Assembly (NCBI RefSeq): GCF_002797975.1
Contig: NZ_PGET01000001.1
Coordinates: 434,001-498,000, forward strand
Reading direction: 5' to 3'
DNA length: 64,000 nucleotides
Source of the DNA: [Clostridium] celerecrescens 18A
GTDB taxonomy: Bacteria; Bacillota; Clostridia; Lachnospirales; Lachnospiraceae
Positions 44,083 through 53,788 of the stretch are shown here, in pieces; position 1 is the stretch's first letter, and the number at the start of each line of letters is the position of its first letter. Both the position numbers and the translations under genes were made by a program. A model generated the notes under the pieces. That model did not search any database. It was not told where the DNA came from and saw only the letters and a program-made list of their open reading frames with translations.

Positions 44083-46065
44083 ATGGATAACAAGAATCAA
44101 AATAATAATAATAAGATGCCGAAGAATACCCAGGCCATCGCCATATGGGTCATCGCGTTTCTTATTGCGGTAGCAGGGATTTCTTATCTGCACGGCGCGA
44201 TTACGACGAGGACCAATAAAGAACTGAGCTACGATACCTTTATGAATATGGTAGATCAAAAGCAGGTTGAGTCGGTTAATGTAGAGGATACGAAGATTAC
44301 CATAAACCCCAAGAAGACCTGGGAAGGATATAAACCTGGCGTTACCTATTATACAGTAAGGATGGACAACGATTTAAATCTGGCGGAGCGTCTTCGCACT
44401 GCCGGAGTGGAAACCCTTAGAACCCGCCGTGACGGCAACTTTTTCATTCAGACCATTGTCAGCTACCTGCTCTTGTTTGCAGCCATGGGATTTCTGTTGA
44501 ACTTCATGATGCGAAGGGTCGGCGGAGGCGGACTCATGGGTGTCGGAAAGAGCAATGCCAAAGTTTATGTTCAGAAGGAAACAGGTATTACCTTTAAGGA
44601 TGTGGCGGGGGAAGATGAGGCTAAGGAATCCTTAACTGAAATCGTGGATTTCCTCCATAACCCGGGAAAATATACAAAGATCGGTGCAAAGCTTCCAAAG
44701 GGAGCGCTTCTTGTAGGGCCTCCAGGAACGGGAAAGACCCTGCTTGCCAAGGCGGTTGCAGGAGAGGCTCATGTTCCATTTTATTCTCTGTCCGGTTCAG
44801 ATTTTGTAGAGATGTTTGTAGGTGTGGGAGCTTCCCGTGTCAGGGATTTATTTAAGCAGGCCCAGGAATCTGCTCCCTGTATTATTTTTATTGACGAGGT
44901 AGATGCCATCGGTAAGAGCCGCGATTCCAGATTCGGCGGAGGAAACGATGAGAGGGAGCAGACCTTAAACCAGCTGCTTTCTGAAATGGATGGGTTTGAT
45001 TCTTCCAAGGGACTTTTAGTGCTTGCAGCAACCAACCGGCCAGAAATCCTGGATCCTGCGCTTCTTCGCCCGGGTCGTTTTGACCGGCGGATCATTGTGG
45101 ATAAACCGGATTTAAAAGGCCGTGTGGATATCTTAAAGGTTCATGCCCGTGATGTGCTTCTTGACGATACCGTTGATTTAGATGCCATTGCTCTGGCAAC
45201 CTCAGGAGCCGTTGGTTCCGATCTTGCCAATATGATCAATGAATCCGCCATCCTTGCGGTGAAAAACGGCCGTCATGCGGTTGCTCAGAAGGACTTATTT
45301 GAGGCTGTGGAAGTGGTGCTGGTAGGAAAAGAGAAAAAGGACCGTGTCCTTAACAAAGAGGAGCGGCGCATTGTTTCATATCACGAAGTGGGACATGCCC
45401 TGGTCAGTGCCCTTCAAAAGGATTCGGAGCCTGTGCAGAAGATTACGATTGTTCCAAGAACCATGGGTGCTCTGGGATATGTAATGCATGTGCCGGAAGA
45501 AGAAAAATTTTTAAACTCCAGGAAAGAACTTCATGCCATGCTGGTAGGCTATCTGGCCGGCCGTGCGGCAGAGGAGATCGTCTTTGACACTGTTACCACC
45601 GGTGCAGCCAATGATATTGAACAGGCCACCAAGGTAGCGAGGGCCATGATCACCCAGTACGGTATGTCGGAGAAATTCGGCCTTATGGGCCTGGCATCAA
45701 GGGAAGACCAGTACTTAAGCGGACGTACCGTTATGAACTGTGCGGAAGCCACTGCTTCCCAGGTGGATGATGAAGTCATGAAAATGCTGAAAGAAGCATA
45801 TGAAGAGGCCAAGAGCCTTCTCTCAGAAAACCGGGATGTGATGGATAAGATCGCAGAATTCCTGATCGAGAGAGAGACCATTACCGGTAAGGAATTCATG
45901 AAGATATTCCGGGAGGCAAAGGGAATTCCGGAGCCGAAGGAAGAGAATAAGGATTCTGAAAATGGGGAAGTGTCAAAGGAAGAGGAAGACGGCCTTTCCG
46001 ATTGGACGGAAGAAAAGAAGGAAATGAAAGAATCCGTTATCGATGTTGGAAATGTTAAAGATTAA
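44083..46065 (+). CDS. ftsH: ATP-dependent zinc metalloprotease FtsH
   Basis: 660-aa membrane-anchored AAA+ protease for membrane-protein quality control and regulator turnover. Two TM helices (about 15-35 and 125-142) flank an extracellular domain. Walker A GPPGTGKT (212-219), Walker B IIFIDEVDAIG, the pore motif FVEMFVGVGASRVRDLF, the second region of homology and the zinc site HEVGH at 434-438 are all present. The C-terminal 40 residues are very acidic (Glu/Lys/Asp) and likely disordered. Monocistronic, with a terminator at 46081. Confidence 0.97.
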   Translation: MDNKNQNNNNKMPKNTQAIAIWVIAFLIAVAGISYLHGAITTRTNKELSYDTFMNMVDQKQVESVNVEDTKITINPKKTWEGYKPGVTYYTVRMDNDLNLAERLRTAGVETLRTRRDGNFFIQTIVSYLLLFAAMGFLLNFMMRRVGGGGLMGVGKSNAKVYVQKETGITFKDVAGEDEAKESLTEIVDFLHNPGKYTKIGAKLPKGALLVGPPGTGKTLLAKAVAGEAHVPFYSLSGSDFVEMFVGVGASRVRDLFKQAQESAPCIIFIDEVDAIGKSRDSRFGGGNDEREQTLNQLLSEMDGFDSSKGLLVLAATNRPEILDPALLRPGRFDRRIIVDKPDLKGRVDILKVHARDVLLDDTVDLDAIALATSGAVGSDLANMINESAILAVKNGRHAVAQKDLFEAVEVVLVGKEKKDRVLNKEERRIVSYHEVGHALVSALQKDSEPVQKITIVPRTMGALGYVMHVPEEEKFLNSRKELHAMLVGYLAGRAAEEIVFDTVTTGAANDIEQATKVARAMITQYGMSEKFGLMGLASREDQYLSGRTVMNCAEATASQVDDEVMKMLKEAYEEAKSLLSENRDVMDKIAEFLIERETITGKEFMKIFREAKGIPEPKEENKDSENGEVSKEEEDGLSDWTEEKKEMKESVIDVGNVKD

Positions 46066-46080
46066 TGTTTGAGAACCATC

Positions 46081-46126
46081 AGGCAGCTGATGCATGGACA
46101 GAGCCGTGCAGCAGCTGCCTTTTTTT
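46081..46126 (+). terminator. Terminator of ftsH
   Basis: AGGCAGCTG pairs with CAGCTGCCT around an inner TGCATGG/CCGTGCA helix, followed by a run of seven T. Beyond it, 46130-46440 is AT-rich and holds nothing I can support. Confidence 0.9.
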
Positions 46127-46445
46127 GCCCTTTTTGTATTATACAATAAATGGTAATTTACTCAATTTAATATTATAATATATTCCAGGCTTATTATTTA
46201 TTAATCCATGGGGCATTGCTTAAGGCAGAGAGGATAAAAAGCATTTAATGGAACAATCATTAGGTGTTTTTTTAGTTCACCTACCCAATGTCTATCCGAA
46301 AGTATACTGTTTAAATATGGCAGATGGATGAAGAAAGATAAAAAGATTGTGGAGCATGGGGGTTGAGAGTACCGTTTATATTGTTCGAATGTACAATTTT
46401 TATAGAACAACCAATAAAAATTAATGAGTTAAACACATAATAACG

Positions 46446-46479
46446 AAAGAAATGTAAGCGGAAAACAAAAGAAATGTAA
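46446..46479 (+). promoter_or_regulatory. Exact 12-bp direct repeat upstream of the sugar-importer operon
   Basis: AAAGAAATGTAA occurs at 46446-46457 and again at 46468-46479, a 22-bp period (two helix turns, same face). This is the layout of AraC-type activator sites. It lies 38 bp upstream of the TATAAT at 46517-46522, whose -35 region is poor, as at activator-dependent promoters. The likely ligand is the AraC-type sensor encoded at 51450. Confidence 0.6.
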
Positions 46480-46516
46480 ATTTATTATATAAAATATATT
46501 GTTTTGTGCTTGATTA

Positions 46517-46522
46517 TATAAT
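46517..46522 (+). promoter_or_regulatory. Likely -10 box of the first sugar ABC operon
   Basis: TATAAT without a recognisable -35 at 16-18 bp; probably activator-dependent. Confidence 0.45.
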
Positions 46523-46635
46523 AATTGCTTAAACCCATAAAAAATAGAACATTTAAAGTATTAAAATAATCTGCTAAGATAAGGGTGCTTACGAAGCAGT
46601 AACAAAAGGAGAACAGTGAATAGGAGAGCGAGCTT

Positions 46636-47955
46636 ATGAAAGCAAAAAAGGTATTGGGTGTTTTATTGGTTACGGCAATGACGGGTGTTTCTCTATTAGG
46701 GTGCGGAAAAGGAGCTGATGGAGAAACAAGTGCAGCTGCAAGCAGTGTAAGCAGTGATGCGGACAGCACAAAAGGAGCAGATCAAGGGGAGAAGTCTAAT
46801 CTTCTGTTATGGATGCCTCCATTTGGAACAGGAGATTCCCTGGATAAGGAATTCTGGACTAAGACATTGGAGCCGTGGGCGGAAGAGAACAATGTAAAGT
46901 TATCGATTGAAATTACTCCATGGGGTAATTATGAAGAAAAATATCTCACAGGCTTTTCCTCTGGCGAAGGCCCGGATGTAGGCTATATGTATCTGGAGAT
47001 GTTCAATGATTTTATTGAGATGGGAACACTGGCAGATGTAGATAGTTATTTCACTCAGGAAGAGAAGGATAATTATCTCTACTTCGATCAGGGGAACATG
47101 AAGGGTGGACAGTATGCAATTCCATTTATTGTAGGGAATGCGAGAATTCCATATTTCAACATGGACATTTTGAAGGCAGCAGGAATAACAGAGCTGCCGG
47201 AGACATGGGATGAACTGACTCAGGTTCTGGTACAGGTGAAAGAAGCCAATCTGGGAAATGTAATACCTTTTGCACAGGAATGGGCGGATCCGGCAATTGG
47301 TGCGTTAAATAATATCTATTATCCATATTTATGGCAGGCTGGTGGGGATATCTATAATAAAGACGGCAGTAAGGTTGCACTGATGGATAATGGAGCAGCT
47401 GTGGAGGCGGCGCAGTTCCTTTATGATTTGAAATTCAAATATGGTGTGCTTACAGATGAAAGTCTGGCGTTGTCCGGGGATGATGTGAGAACCCAGTTCT
47501 GTGAAGACCGTATAGCAGTAGCTTCTATGGATGCTAAATCAGCAGGTGTATTAACTGATGCTGGCATTAACTGGTCATTTATCCCTAGTTTTGAAAAAGA
47601 GACAAAGGCTACATGGGTAGCATCTGATGCACTGATTGTAAGCAATGCATGTAAAAATAAAGAATTAGCAGTGAAACTTATTAAGTACATGACGTCTGCA
47701 CCGGTGATGTCAAGCTTCCATAAAGAGATTGCAGGATTCCCTCCGATTACCAAGGATGAGGAATACAATGATAACCCAGTGTTTAAGGACATGTATGAGA
47801 CTCAGAATGAATATTTACATACCCTGCCTGTTGCAAATGGTTCCTTTAAAGTCATGGATACTTTATACAAGAATTTACAGCTGATGATGCTGGGAGATTT
47901 AACGCCGGAAGAGGCGATTCAGAAAACAGTAGAATATTCAGAAAGTATTAATTAG
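46636..47955 (+). CDS. Sugar ABC transporter substrate-binding lipoprotein (family 1)
   Basis: 439-aa extracellular solute-binding protein. Signal peptide with lipobox LLGC, lipidated Cys23, then a Ser/Ala/Asp tether. Family marks: LLLWMPPFG, WAEENNVKLSIEITPWGNYEEKYLTGFSSGEGPDVGYMYLEMF and ARIPYFNMDILKAAGITELPETWDELTQ; the late KELAVKLIKYMTS is also typical. It captures a sugar or oligosaccharide for the two following permeases. A 10-bp hairpin follows its stop. The nearby DUF4091 enzyme hints at a plant or host glycan as ligand. Confidence 0.9.
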   Translation: MKAKKVLGVLLVTAMTGVSLLGCGKGADGETSAAASSVSSDADSTKGADQGEKSNLLLWMPPFGTGDSLDKEFWTKTLEPWAEENNVKLSIEITPWGNYEEKYLTGFSSGEGPDVGYMYLEMFNDFIEMGTLADVDSYFTQEEKDNYLYFDQGNMKGGQYAIPFIVGNARIPYFNMDILKAAGITELPETWDELTQVLVQVKEANLGNVIPFAQEWADPAIGALNNIYYPYLWQAGGDIYNKDGSKVALMDNGAAVEAAQFLYDLKFKYGVLTDESLALSGDDVRTQFCEDRIAVASMDAKSAGVLTDAGINWSFIPSFEKETKATWVASDALIVSNACKNKELAVKLIKYMTSAPVMSSFHKEIAGFPPITKDEEYNDNPVFKDMYETQNEYLHTLPVANGSFKVMDTLYKNLQLMMLGDLTPEEAIQKTVEYSESIN

Positions 47956-47973
47956 CACCATGATCTGCCTGAC

Positions 47974-48005
47974 AGAATCTGATTCGTCAGGCAGAACTTT
48001 ATCCA
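47974..48005 (+). other. Intercistronic hairpin after the binding-protein gene
   Basis: TCTGCCTGAC (47974-47983) and GTCAGGCAGA (47996-48005) form a perfect 10-bp stem with a 12-nt loop and no full U-tract. It likely stabilises the upstream message and lowers permease expression. Confidence 0.75.
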
Positions 48006-48025
48006 GGCAAAAGGAAGGGATGTCT

Positions 48026-48907
48026 ATGAAGAGTAAACAAAAAGAGGCTTTAACCGGTATCGCATATGTGCTGCCCAGCTTTATACTGATAATGGTCTTT
48101 TCTTTGGTCCCCATTATCATGAATGTTTATTTCAGCTTTACTAAATATAATGTTTTACAGCCGGCCCAGTTCGTTGGTCTTAAAAATTATGCCAGGATGC
48201 TTAAGGATTCTTATATCTGGGCGTCGCTTAAGAATACAGCCATATTTACGCTCATCACAGTACCTGTACAGACGATGCTTTCGTTGATATTTGCGGCAGT
48301 TATTGCAGAACGGTTCCAAACCAGATTTGGGAATTTTGTTAAAAGTTCGTTGTTTATTCCCGTTATCGCTTCCGCGATCCTGGTTGGTACTTTATGGACA
48401 ATTCTGTTAAACCCCACAGGTGTTGTGAATCATGTGCTGGGATTTTTCGGTATAACGAATATCAACTGGCTGGGCGGAAAGTCTACTTCACTGATCAGCA
48501 TCTGCATTACCAGCATCTGGAAGAATGTTGGATACTTTCTGGTAATTTATTATGCGGGAATCATGAACATTCCCCGGAGTTTGTATGAAGCGGCTGAGGT
48601 AGATGGTGCATCAACCGTACAGAACTTTATCTATATTACACTTCCCAGCCTGTCCAGCGTGACATTCCTGGTTGTGACCCTGGGTACGATCTGGTCATTT
48701 CAGGTGTTCGACCTTGTGTATACCATGACGGGCGGCGGTCCTGGTATGAGCACGGTTACATTGGTGCTGACAATATATAATACGGCATTTAAGGAATATA
48801 ACATGGGATATGCAAGTGCCATCGCCCTGCTCATGTTTGTATTTGTACTGTTTATATCGTTTATGCAGAAGTTATTATTAAAGGACAGAGGGGAGGAGGC
48901 AGCATGA
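48026..48907 (+). CDS. Sugar ABC transporter permease (MalF type)
   Basis: 293-aa permease with six membrane helices. Marks: AYVLPSFILIMVFSLVPIIMNVYFSF at the N-terminus and the ATPase-coupling loop IPRSLYEAAEVDGASTVQNFIYITLP. ATG 48026 is chosen for AAGGAAGGG; ATG 48020 is too close to the site, and TTG 47960 would lie before the hairpin. Partner of the next gene, with a 4-nt overlap. No ATPase is present; such systems usually share an MsmK-type ATPase encoded elsewhere. Confidence 0.92.
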   Translation: MKSKQKEALTGIAYVLPSFILIMVFSLVPIIMNVYFSFTKYNVLQPAQFVGLKNYARMLKDSYIWASLKNTAIFTLITVPVQTMLSLIFAAVIAERFQTRFGNFVKSSLFIPVIASAILVGTLWTILLNPTGVVNHVLGFFGITNINWLGGKSTSLISICITSIWKNVGYFLVIYYAGIMNIPRSLYEAAEVDGASTVQNFIYITLPSLSSVTFLVVTLGTIWSFQVFDLVYTMTGGGPGMSTVTLVLTIYNTAFKEYNMGYASAIALLMFVFVLFISFMQKLLLKDRGEEAA

Positions 48908-49728
48908 GGAAAGCGGACAAGAGAGGCTGGTTATTCAAAATCTCCATCGGGGCAGTTCTTTTATTTGCTGCGCTTCTGGCTATGGCTCCTTTTATCTATA
49001 TGATGCTGGTATCAATGACACAGAAAACAGTGCTGGATTTAAACTTTGAAAATGCTGATTTCAGTTTTATTAACTATAACCGCGTATTCCGAAATTTCAA
49101 TCTGGCTTCCAATCTGGCCAACAGTATCATCGTAACGGTTTCTGCCTGTGTGCTCAACTGCATCATCTCTTCTATGGCGGCTTATGCTTTTGCCAAGAAG
49201 AAGTTTCCGTTTCGCGACCAGTTGTTTAACATCTATCTTGCCACATTGATGATTCCAGGGCAGGTAACTTTGATTCCGGTATTTACCATCATGAAAAAAC
49301 TGGGCCTCATGAATACTTACCCTGCGCTTTTTTTACCGATTATCAATGCTTTTGGAGTTTTTTTGATCAGGCAGTTTATGGTGACCATACCGGATGAGCT
49401 TCTGGAAGCAGCCAGTATTGATGGATGCGGTGAGAACCGGATATTTATTTCTATCGTGATACCGCTGATTAAGTCGGTTATGGTATCTTTGATGATTTTT
49501 ACCTTCATCACCTGCTGGAATGATTTCCTCTGGCCGCTGGTAATTGTGACAAAACCGGAGAGACAGACGCTGACACTTGCAATTTCTGCGCTGAAGGGAA
49601 GCTATTCAACGAACTATGGCCTGGTGATGGCAGGCTCAACATTGACCTTTTTGCCACCATTTCTTCTGTATATCTTCCTTCAGAAACAGTTTGTGGAAGG
49701 AATTGCGATGAGTGGAATCAAAGGATAA
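48904..49728 (+). CDS. Sugar ABC transporter permease (MalG type)
   Basis: 274-aa permease, six helices, starting in an ATGA overlap with the previous gene. Marks: APFIYMMLVSMTQ, a long second helix, IPDELLEAASIDGCGENRIFISIVIPLIKSVMVSL (coupling loop) and the FVEGIAMSGIKG end common to this group. Completes the importer with the preceding permease and lipoprotein. Confidence 0.92.
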   Translation: MRKADKRGWLFKISIGAVLLFAALLAMAPFIYMMLVSMTQKTVLDLNFENADFSFINYNRVFRNFNLASNLANSIIVTVSACVLNCIISSMAAYAFAKKKFPFRDQLFNIYLATLMIPGQVTLIPVFTIMKKLGLMNTYPALFLPIINAFGVFLIRQFMVTIPDELLEAASIDGCGENRIFISIVIPLIKSVMVSLMIFTFITCWNDFLWPLVIVTKPERQTLTLAISALKGSYSTNYGLVMAGSTLTFLPPFLLYIFLQKQFVEGIAMSGIKG

Positions 49729-49751
49729 GAAAAAAAGGAGGATTTTTATCG

Positions 49752-51449
49752 ATGGTACGTTATGAGTTTTTTTTGACACACTCCCTGGAGAAGGTATTTC
49801 CGGATTGTATGCCGGAAACATGGAAGCCAGGCTGGAATCTGGAGGGATTCCGGAATGAAATAGTATCGTTTCAGCTGATCTACACTGCCCTGGATGGAGA
49901 GCGGGGGATGCCGCAGCAAAAATTTCACATCCAGGTAAACGGCGCAGAGGCGAGAATGAGAAAGGTGGGACTGGTGCCATCGGATTATCCCTGCTATGCA
50001 GAATATGATACGAATTATATTACTACCAAAGCGGGCATGTTTCCCGATGTGCTGTTACCTTTTGATGGCACGGTGATTCCTGTTCCGGGTCAGATGAGAA
50101 GCGTCTGGATTGATATTGATCTGCGCAACTTGGAAACGGGGAGCCATGAGATAACAATTAAAGCAGAAGCGGAAGAGGTTACGACCTGTGCAAACGGCGT
50201 GATGATCCATAATCCACACGCAGTGGAACAGAACTGGAAGCAGACTTTGCAGCTGCAGGTACTTCCGGCTGTCCTGCCGGAGCAGAGGCTTCTGCATACA
50301 GAGTGGTTTCATGCGGATTGTCTGGCGGACTATTACAATGTTGATGCTTTTAGTGAGGAGCACTGGCAAATTGTTGAGAACTATATCCGTTTTGCAGGAG
50401 AAGAGTGCGGGGTTAACCTGCTGCTAACGCCTGTTTTTACACAGCCGCTGGATACGGCAGTTGGAGGAGCTCGGACAACCGTCCAGCTGGTGGAGGTGAT
50501 ACGGAAAGAAGGGCAGTACCGATTTGGATTTGGTCAGCTGGAGCGGTGGTGTAAATTATGCAGAAAATATGGGATTCAGAATTTGGAAATCGCTCATTTC
50601 TTTACTCAGTGGGGAGCATATGCCACACCAAAGATCATTGCTGAAACAGAGAACGGTAAGGAGCAGATCTTTGGCTGGGAGGTGGAAGCTGTTTCCGCAG
50701 AGTACCGGTATTTTCTGGAAAGCTTTGTACCAGCGCTTCTTGGGAAGCTGGCAGATCTCGGATATGAGAAGAATCAGTTGTTTTTCCATATTTCGGATGA
50801 GCCTGGGGAAGAGCATCTGGAGAGTTACCTGGCTGCCAAAAAACAGGTTACTGATCTGCTAGAAGGTTATACCATTGTGGATGCGCTTAGCAGCTATGAA
50901 TTTTACAAGCAGGGTATCGTAGAGCACCCCATTCCGGCTGATGACCATATCCAGCCATTTATTGATCATGGTGTGGAGGATCTGTGGGTGTATTATTGCT
51001 GCGTACAATGCGTGGATGTGCCAAACCGGTTCTATGCGATGCCAAGTGCGAGAAACCGGATTATGGGAGTGCTGATGTACTTATACCGCATCAGGGGATT
51101 CCTGCACTGGGGCTATAATTTTTATAATTCTGCTTTTTCCCTCCGGCATATCGATCCTTATTCGGAAACCCATGCGGGCTTTGCATTTCCTTCCGGAGAT
51201 CCCTATCTGGTGTATCCGGGAGAGGGAGGCAGTGTAGTATCCTCTATCAGGAACCAGGTGCAGATGGAAGCTTTTTATGACCTGCGGGCCATGGATTTAT
51301 TGGAAAGCTTGTCAGACCGGGAAACAGTGGAGTCTTTGATTCTGGAAGGTGAGAAGGAAAAAATGACATTTAAGTCATATCCCTTAAGCAGCAATTATCT
51401 GTTAGAGCTGCGCCGGAAGATTAACCGGGAAATCATGAAGAGGATATAG
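49752..51449 (+). CDS. DUF4091 domain protein, probable glycoside hydrolase-like enzyme
   Basis: 565-aa protein of the DUF4091 group. The N-terminal beta-sandwich (about 1-190) holds SLEKVFPDCMPETW; the C-terminal part looks like a TIM barrel with LHTEWFHADCLADYY, LFFHISDEPGEEHL (a plausible acid pair), GFLHWGYNFYN and FPSGDPYLVYPG, which are family hallmarks. It has no signal peptide, so it should act on a sugar imported by the preceding ABC genes. DUF4091 proteins are rarely characterised, so the reaction is not assigned. AAAGGAGG precedes the ATG. The stop directly abuts the stop of the convergent regulator. Confidence 0.8.
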   Translation: MVRYEFFLTHSLEKVFPDCMPETWKPGWNLEGFRNEIVSFQLIYTALDGERGMPQQKFHIQVNGAEARMRKVGLVPSDYPCYAEYDTNYITTKAGMFPDVLLPFDGTVIPVPGQMRSVWIDIDLRNLETGSHEITIKAEAEEVTTCANGVMIHNPHAVEQNWKQTLQLQVLPAVLPEQRLLHTEWFHADCLADYYNVDAFSEEHWQIVENYIRFAGEECGVNLLLTPVFTQPLDTAVGGARTTVQLVEVIRKEGQYRFGFGQLERWCKLCRKYGIQNLEIAHFFTQWGAYATPKIIAETENGKEQIFGWEVEAVSAEYRYFLESFVPALLGKLADLGYEKNQLFFHISDEPGEEHLESYLAAKKQVTDLLEGYTIVDALSSYEFYKQGIVEHPIPADDHIQPFIDHGVEDLWVYYCCVQCVDVPNRFYAMPSARNRIMGVLMYLYRIRGFLHWGYNFYNSAFSLRHIDPYSETHAGFAFPSGDPYLVYPGEGGSVVSSIRNQVQMEAFYDLRAMDLLESLSDRETVESLILEGEKEKMTFKSYPLSSNYLLELRRKINREIMKRI

Positions 51450-53651
51450 TTATCTCTGGTTCTTTCTCAGAGTATTCGGCGTCTGCAGCTCGTAACGTTT
51501 GAATACTCTGATGAAGGAAGCATCACTGGAAAATCCTACGGCTAATGCGATCTCACGGATACTTAAATCGGTTTCGCAGATTAATTTTTTGGCCTGTTCA
51601 ATCCGAAGGGAATTGATATACTGTACCACACCGATGCCAAAGACGGTTTTGAAGGTAGTGGACAGATAAGAGTCACTGATATTCAGTTCCGCAGAAATCC
51701 GGTAAAGGCCCAGCATCGGATCAGAAAAATCCCTTAATATGATGGTTTTGGCGCGTTCAGCAATGCTGGACGTGCCATTTTTAGTTGCTTGTGAAGGGGT
51801 TGATAGTTCTTTCAAAATACACTGCGTATACTCGCGAAGCTGGGCCGGGGAAGTGCAGGACAGAATCTGAGCGGTATGAATGCTGCAGCCGGGAGTCTGA
51901 ATCTCCTGTTTGACTTTCTGCTTGGCATTCAGTAAAAGATTCTGTATGGCCCTGAATTTTACTTTGGTGATTTCTGATGAATCCTCTTCCGAAAAATAAT
52001 TGTCAAAAACAGCAGGTACCAGTACCAGTGCGGCGCTATAATCGTTCTGGATCATATTCTTTGAGAAATTTTCAAAAGTATCAATATAGGATAAACCTGG
52101 TGATGTAATATGTTCCATGTAGTTGTTATAACAGATGACAGAGGATTCCGGTTTAATTTGGTAATGCAGGGCCGTGACAGCCTGGGCATAGCTGTATTGT
52201 ATATTGACAAGACCGTCATAGTCTAAACCAAGGGCCATGACCCATTTGTCTTCTCCGAACACCTCCGCCTTCATTTCTTTTATAAGCTTTGAAATCGTAT
52301 TCTGTGAAATTGTTTCCTCAATATTAAAAAGAATCACAATATTTCCTTCATGGAAGGAGGATATCACGTCAAAATGATGTGTTTCCCAATATTTGTTGAT
52401 TGTTAAAAGCAGGTCTTCATCCAGCTGAGGCTTTGCGGAAACGGGTTCGGCTATGGCGATTAGATAGCGTGGATTCTCAAATAAGATATTGCATCTTTTG
52501 GCAACACTAAAAATAGCATAGTCGCTATGCATGTCGCCGTAAAGTACTGTTTTCAAGAAGAAATTATTAATCAGGGACTGCTGTTCCTGTACTTTCTCGG
52601 AATTTGACCAGTAATCTTTGGTTAACTGGTCGAATCGTTTATGAATGGTTTCATATTCATCATTTTCTTTATCCGGGGTACCTCCGATTTTATCCAGCAG
52701 GTTGATGAGAGGCCTGAGATTCTTTCGGCTGATGAGTACAGAAGCGAGGATGCCTGTTATTCCGCAGACGATAATGCCCAAGATGCAGATTCCCAGAGTG
52801 ATATAAACCGGCTGTAAGTTTTTCTTATGAAAATATACGTTTAAATAACACAGATTCTTCAAAGAGGAGGGTCTGGCATACAGCAGGGAAGCGGGTTCCT
52901 CCAGAACAACAGGAGCCTCCAGTGTGTCAGGCAGCAATGCGGCAAGCCGGGTCAGTTCCTCGCTGTTACCGGTGTAGGCAATCAGCTGGCCATCCAGCAG
53001 AATACCAAGAGATGAATGAGGATCCCCGGAATTTTCCGTCATGAGGGAAGAATTTAGCAGCTCATCTGTATTCAACTCAAAAACAAGATAACCTGCAAGC
53101 TCCTCTGAGTTTTTTATTTTCCGGATATAACAGAACTGGCTTCGGCTGTCTGACTGCAGGTAGGCAAAGTCGCTGTCTGATTCCATGGTGAGAGTGTCCA
53201 GCCATTGTTCATAACCATGTAACAGCAGGAGATTATCCAGGGCATAATAAGAGTCTGCATCATAGCAGCCCAAATTGCCCACAATTTTATGTAAGTTCGG
53301 GTAATAGATGAATATACTGTCAATTAATTTATTGGAATAATTATAGTTTAACATCTGATCACTGAACTGATAGACCTTCGGTGGGATGGTTTTCGGAGCT
53401 GTTTTTAATTTCTTAAGATAGATGTTGGCAGGATGGAGTTCGAGAGAGGAGGAGTATTTATACAGATCAAACAGGCGGGAATCTATATTGGTCTGAATAT
53501 ACTGGGTCAGATTGCTGCTCATCTGGAGGGTATTGTTCCGGAGCAGAACGAGCATGTAGCCGCACAGAATAGAACACAACAATAAAATCGCTGCCACAAC
53601 CAGCAAGATAGATTTGAACCATTTAAAAAATGTTGGATTGTTAAATTTCAT
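51450..53651 (-). CDS. Membrane-anchored AraC-type sensor-regulator
   Basis: 733-aa one-component regulator. Two TM helices (about residues 12-33 and 280-300) enclose an extracellular sensor of about 250 residues; a linker and a long cytoplasmic region follow; the last about 100 residues are a full AraC-type DNA-binding domain (LYRISAELNISDSYLSTTFKTVFG; IREIALAVGFSSDASFIRVFKRY). It should sense an external sugar and switch the adjoining importer operon, whose promoter has a 22-bp-period direct repeat. ATG at 53651 (AGGAGAG upstream) is preferred over 53705, which lies upstream of the predicted transcript start. Its stop is adjacent to the DUF4091 stop with no gap. Confidence 0.9.
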   Translation of the reverse strand: MKFNNPTFFKWFKSILLVVAAILLLCSILCGYMLVLLRNNTLQMSSNLTQYIQTNIDSRLFDLYKYSSSLELHPANIYLKKLKTAPKTIPPKVYQFSDQMLNYNYSNKLIDSIFIYYPNLHKIVGNLGCYDADSYYALDNLLLLHGYEQWLDTLTMESDSDFAYLQSDSRSQFCYIRKIKNSEELAGYLVFELNTDELLNSSLMTENSGDPHSSLGILLDGQLIAYTGNSEELTRLAALLPDTLEAPVVLEEPASLLYARPSSLKNLCYLNVYFHKKNLQPVYITLGICILGIIVCGITGILASVLISRKNLRPLINLLDKIGGTPDKENDEYETIHKRFDQLTKDYWSNSEKVQEQQSLINNFFLKTVLYGDMHSDYAIFSVAKRCNILFENPRYLIAIAEPVSAKPQLDEDLLLTINKYWETHHFDVISSFHEGNIVILFNIEETISQNTISKLIKEMKAEVFGEDKWVMALGLDYDGLVNIQYSYAQAVTALHYQIKPESSVICYNNYMEHITSPGLSYIDTFENFSKNMIQNDYSAALVLVPAVFDNYFSEEDSSEITKVKFRAIQNLLLNAKQKVKQEIQTPGCSIHTAQILSCTSPAQLREYTQCILKELSTPSQATKNGTSSIAERAKTIILRDFSDPMLGLYRISAELNISDSYLSTTFKTVFGIGVVQYINSLRIEQAKKLICETDLSIREIALAVGFSSDASFIRVFKRYELQTPNTLRKNQR

Positions 53652-53695
53652 ATTCGGGGACTCTCCTAACCAAATATCATTTGTTTTTTCTTTCC

Positions 53696-53724
53696 ATGAT
53701 ACCATATGGAATGTGGGCGGGCAA
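53696..53724 (-). promoter_or_regulatory. Promoter of the AraC-type sensor gene
   Basis: Minus strand TTGCCC (53724-53719), 17 bp, TATCAT (53701-53696). Transcription would begin near 53689, downstream of the ATG at 53705, which supports the start at 53651. Confidence 0.6.
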
Positions 53725-53788
53725 TGTAGTTTTTTGGTTCGTCCGGACTGTTTGGGCAGAAGAGTGAAAGGCCGGCCCCATAATTTTA

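Noticed and set aside
46201..46410. 69-codon minus-strand frame between ftsH and the sugar importer
   Set aside because: No recognisable motif or ribosome site; too weak to call a gene, although a decayed gene cannot be excluded.
46453..46467. cre-like catabolite site (TGTAAGCG half)
   Set aside because: Only the left half matches the CcpA consensus; the right half does not, and the direct repeat explains the pattern better.
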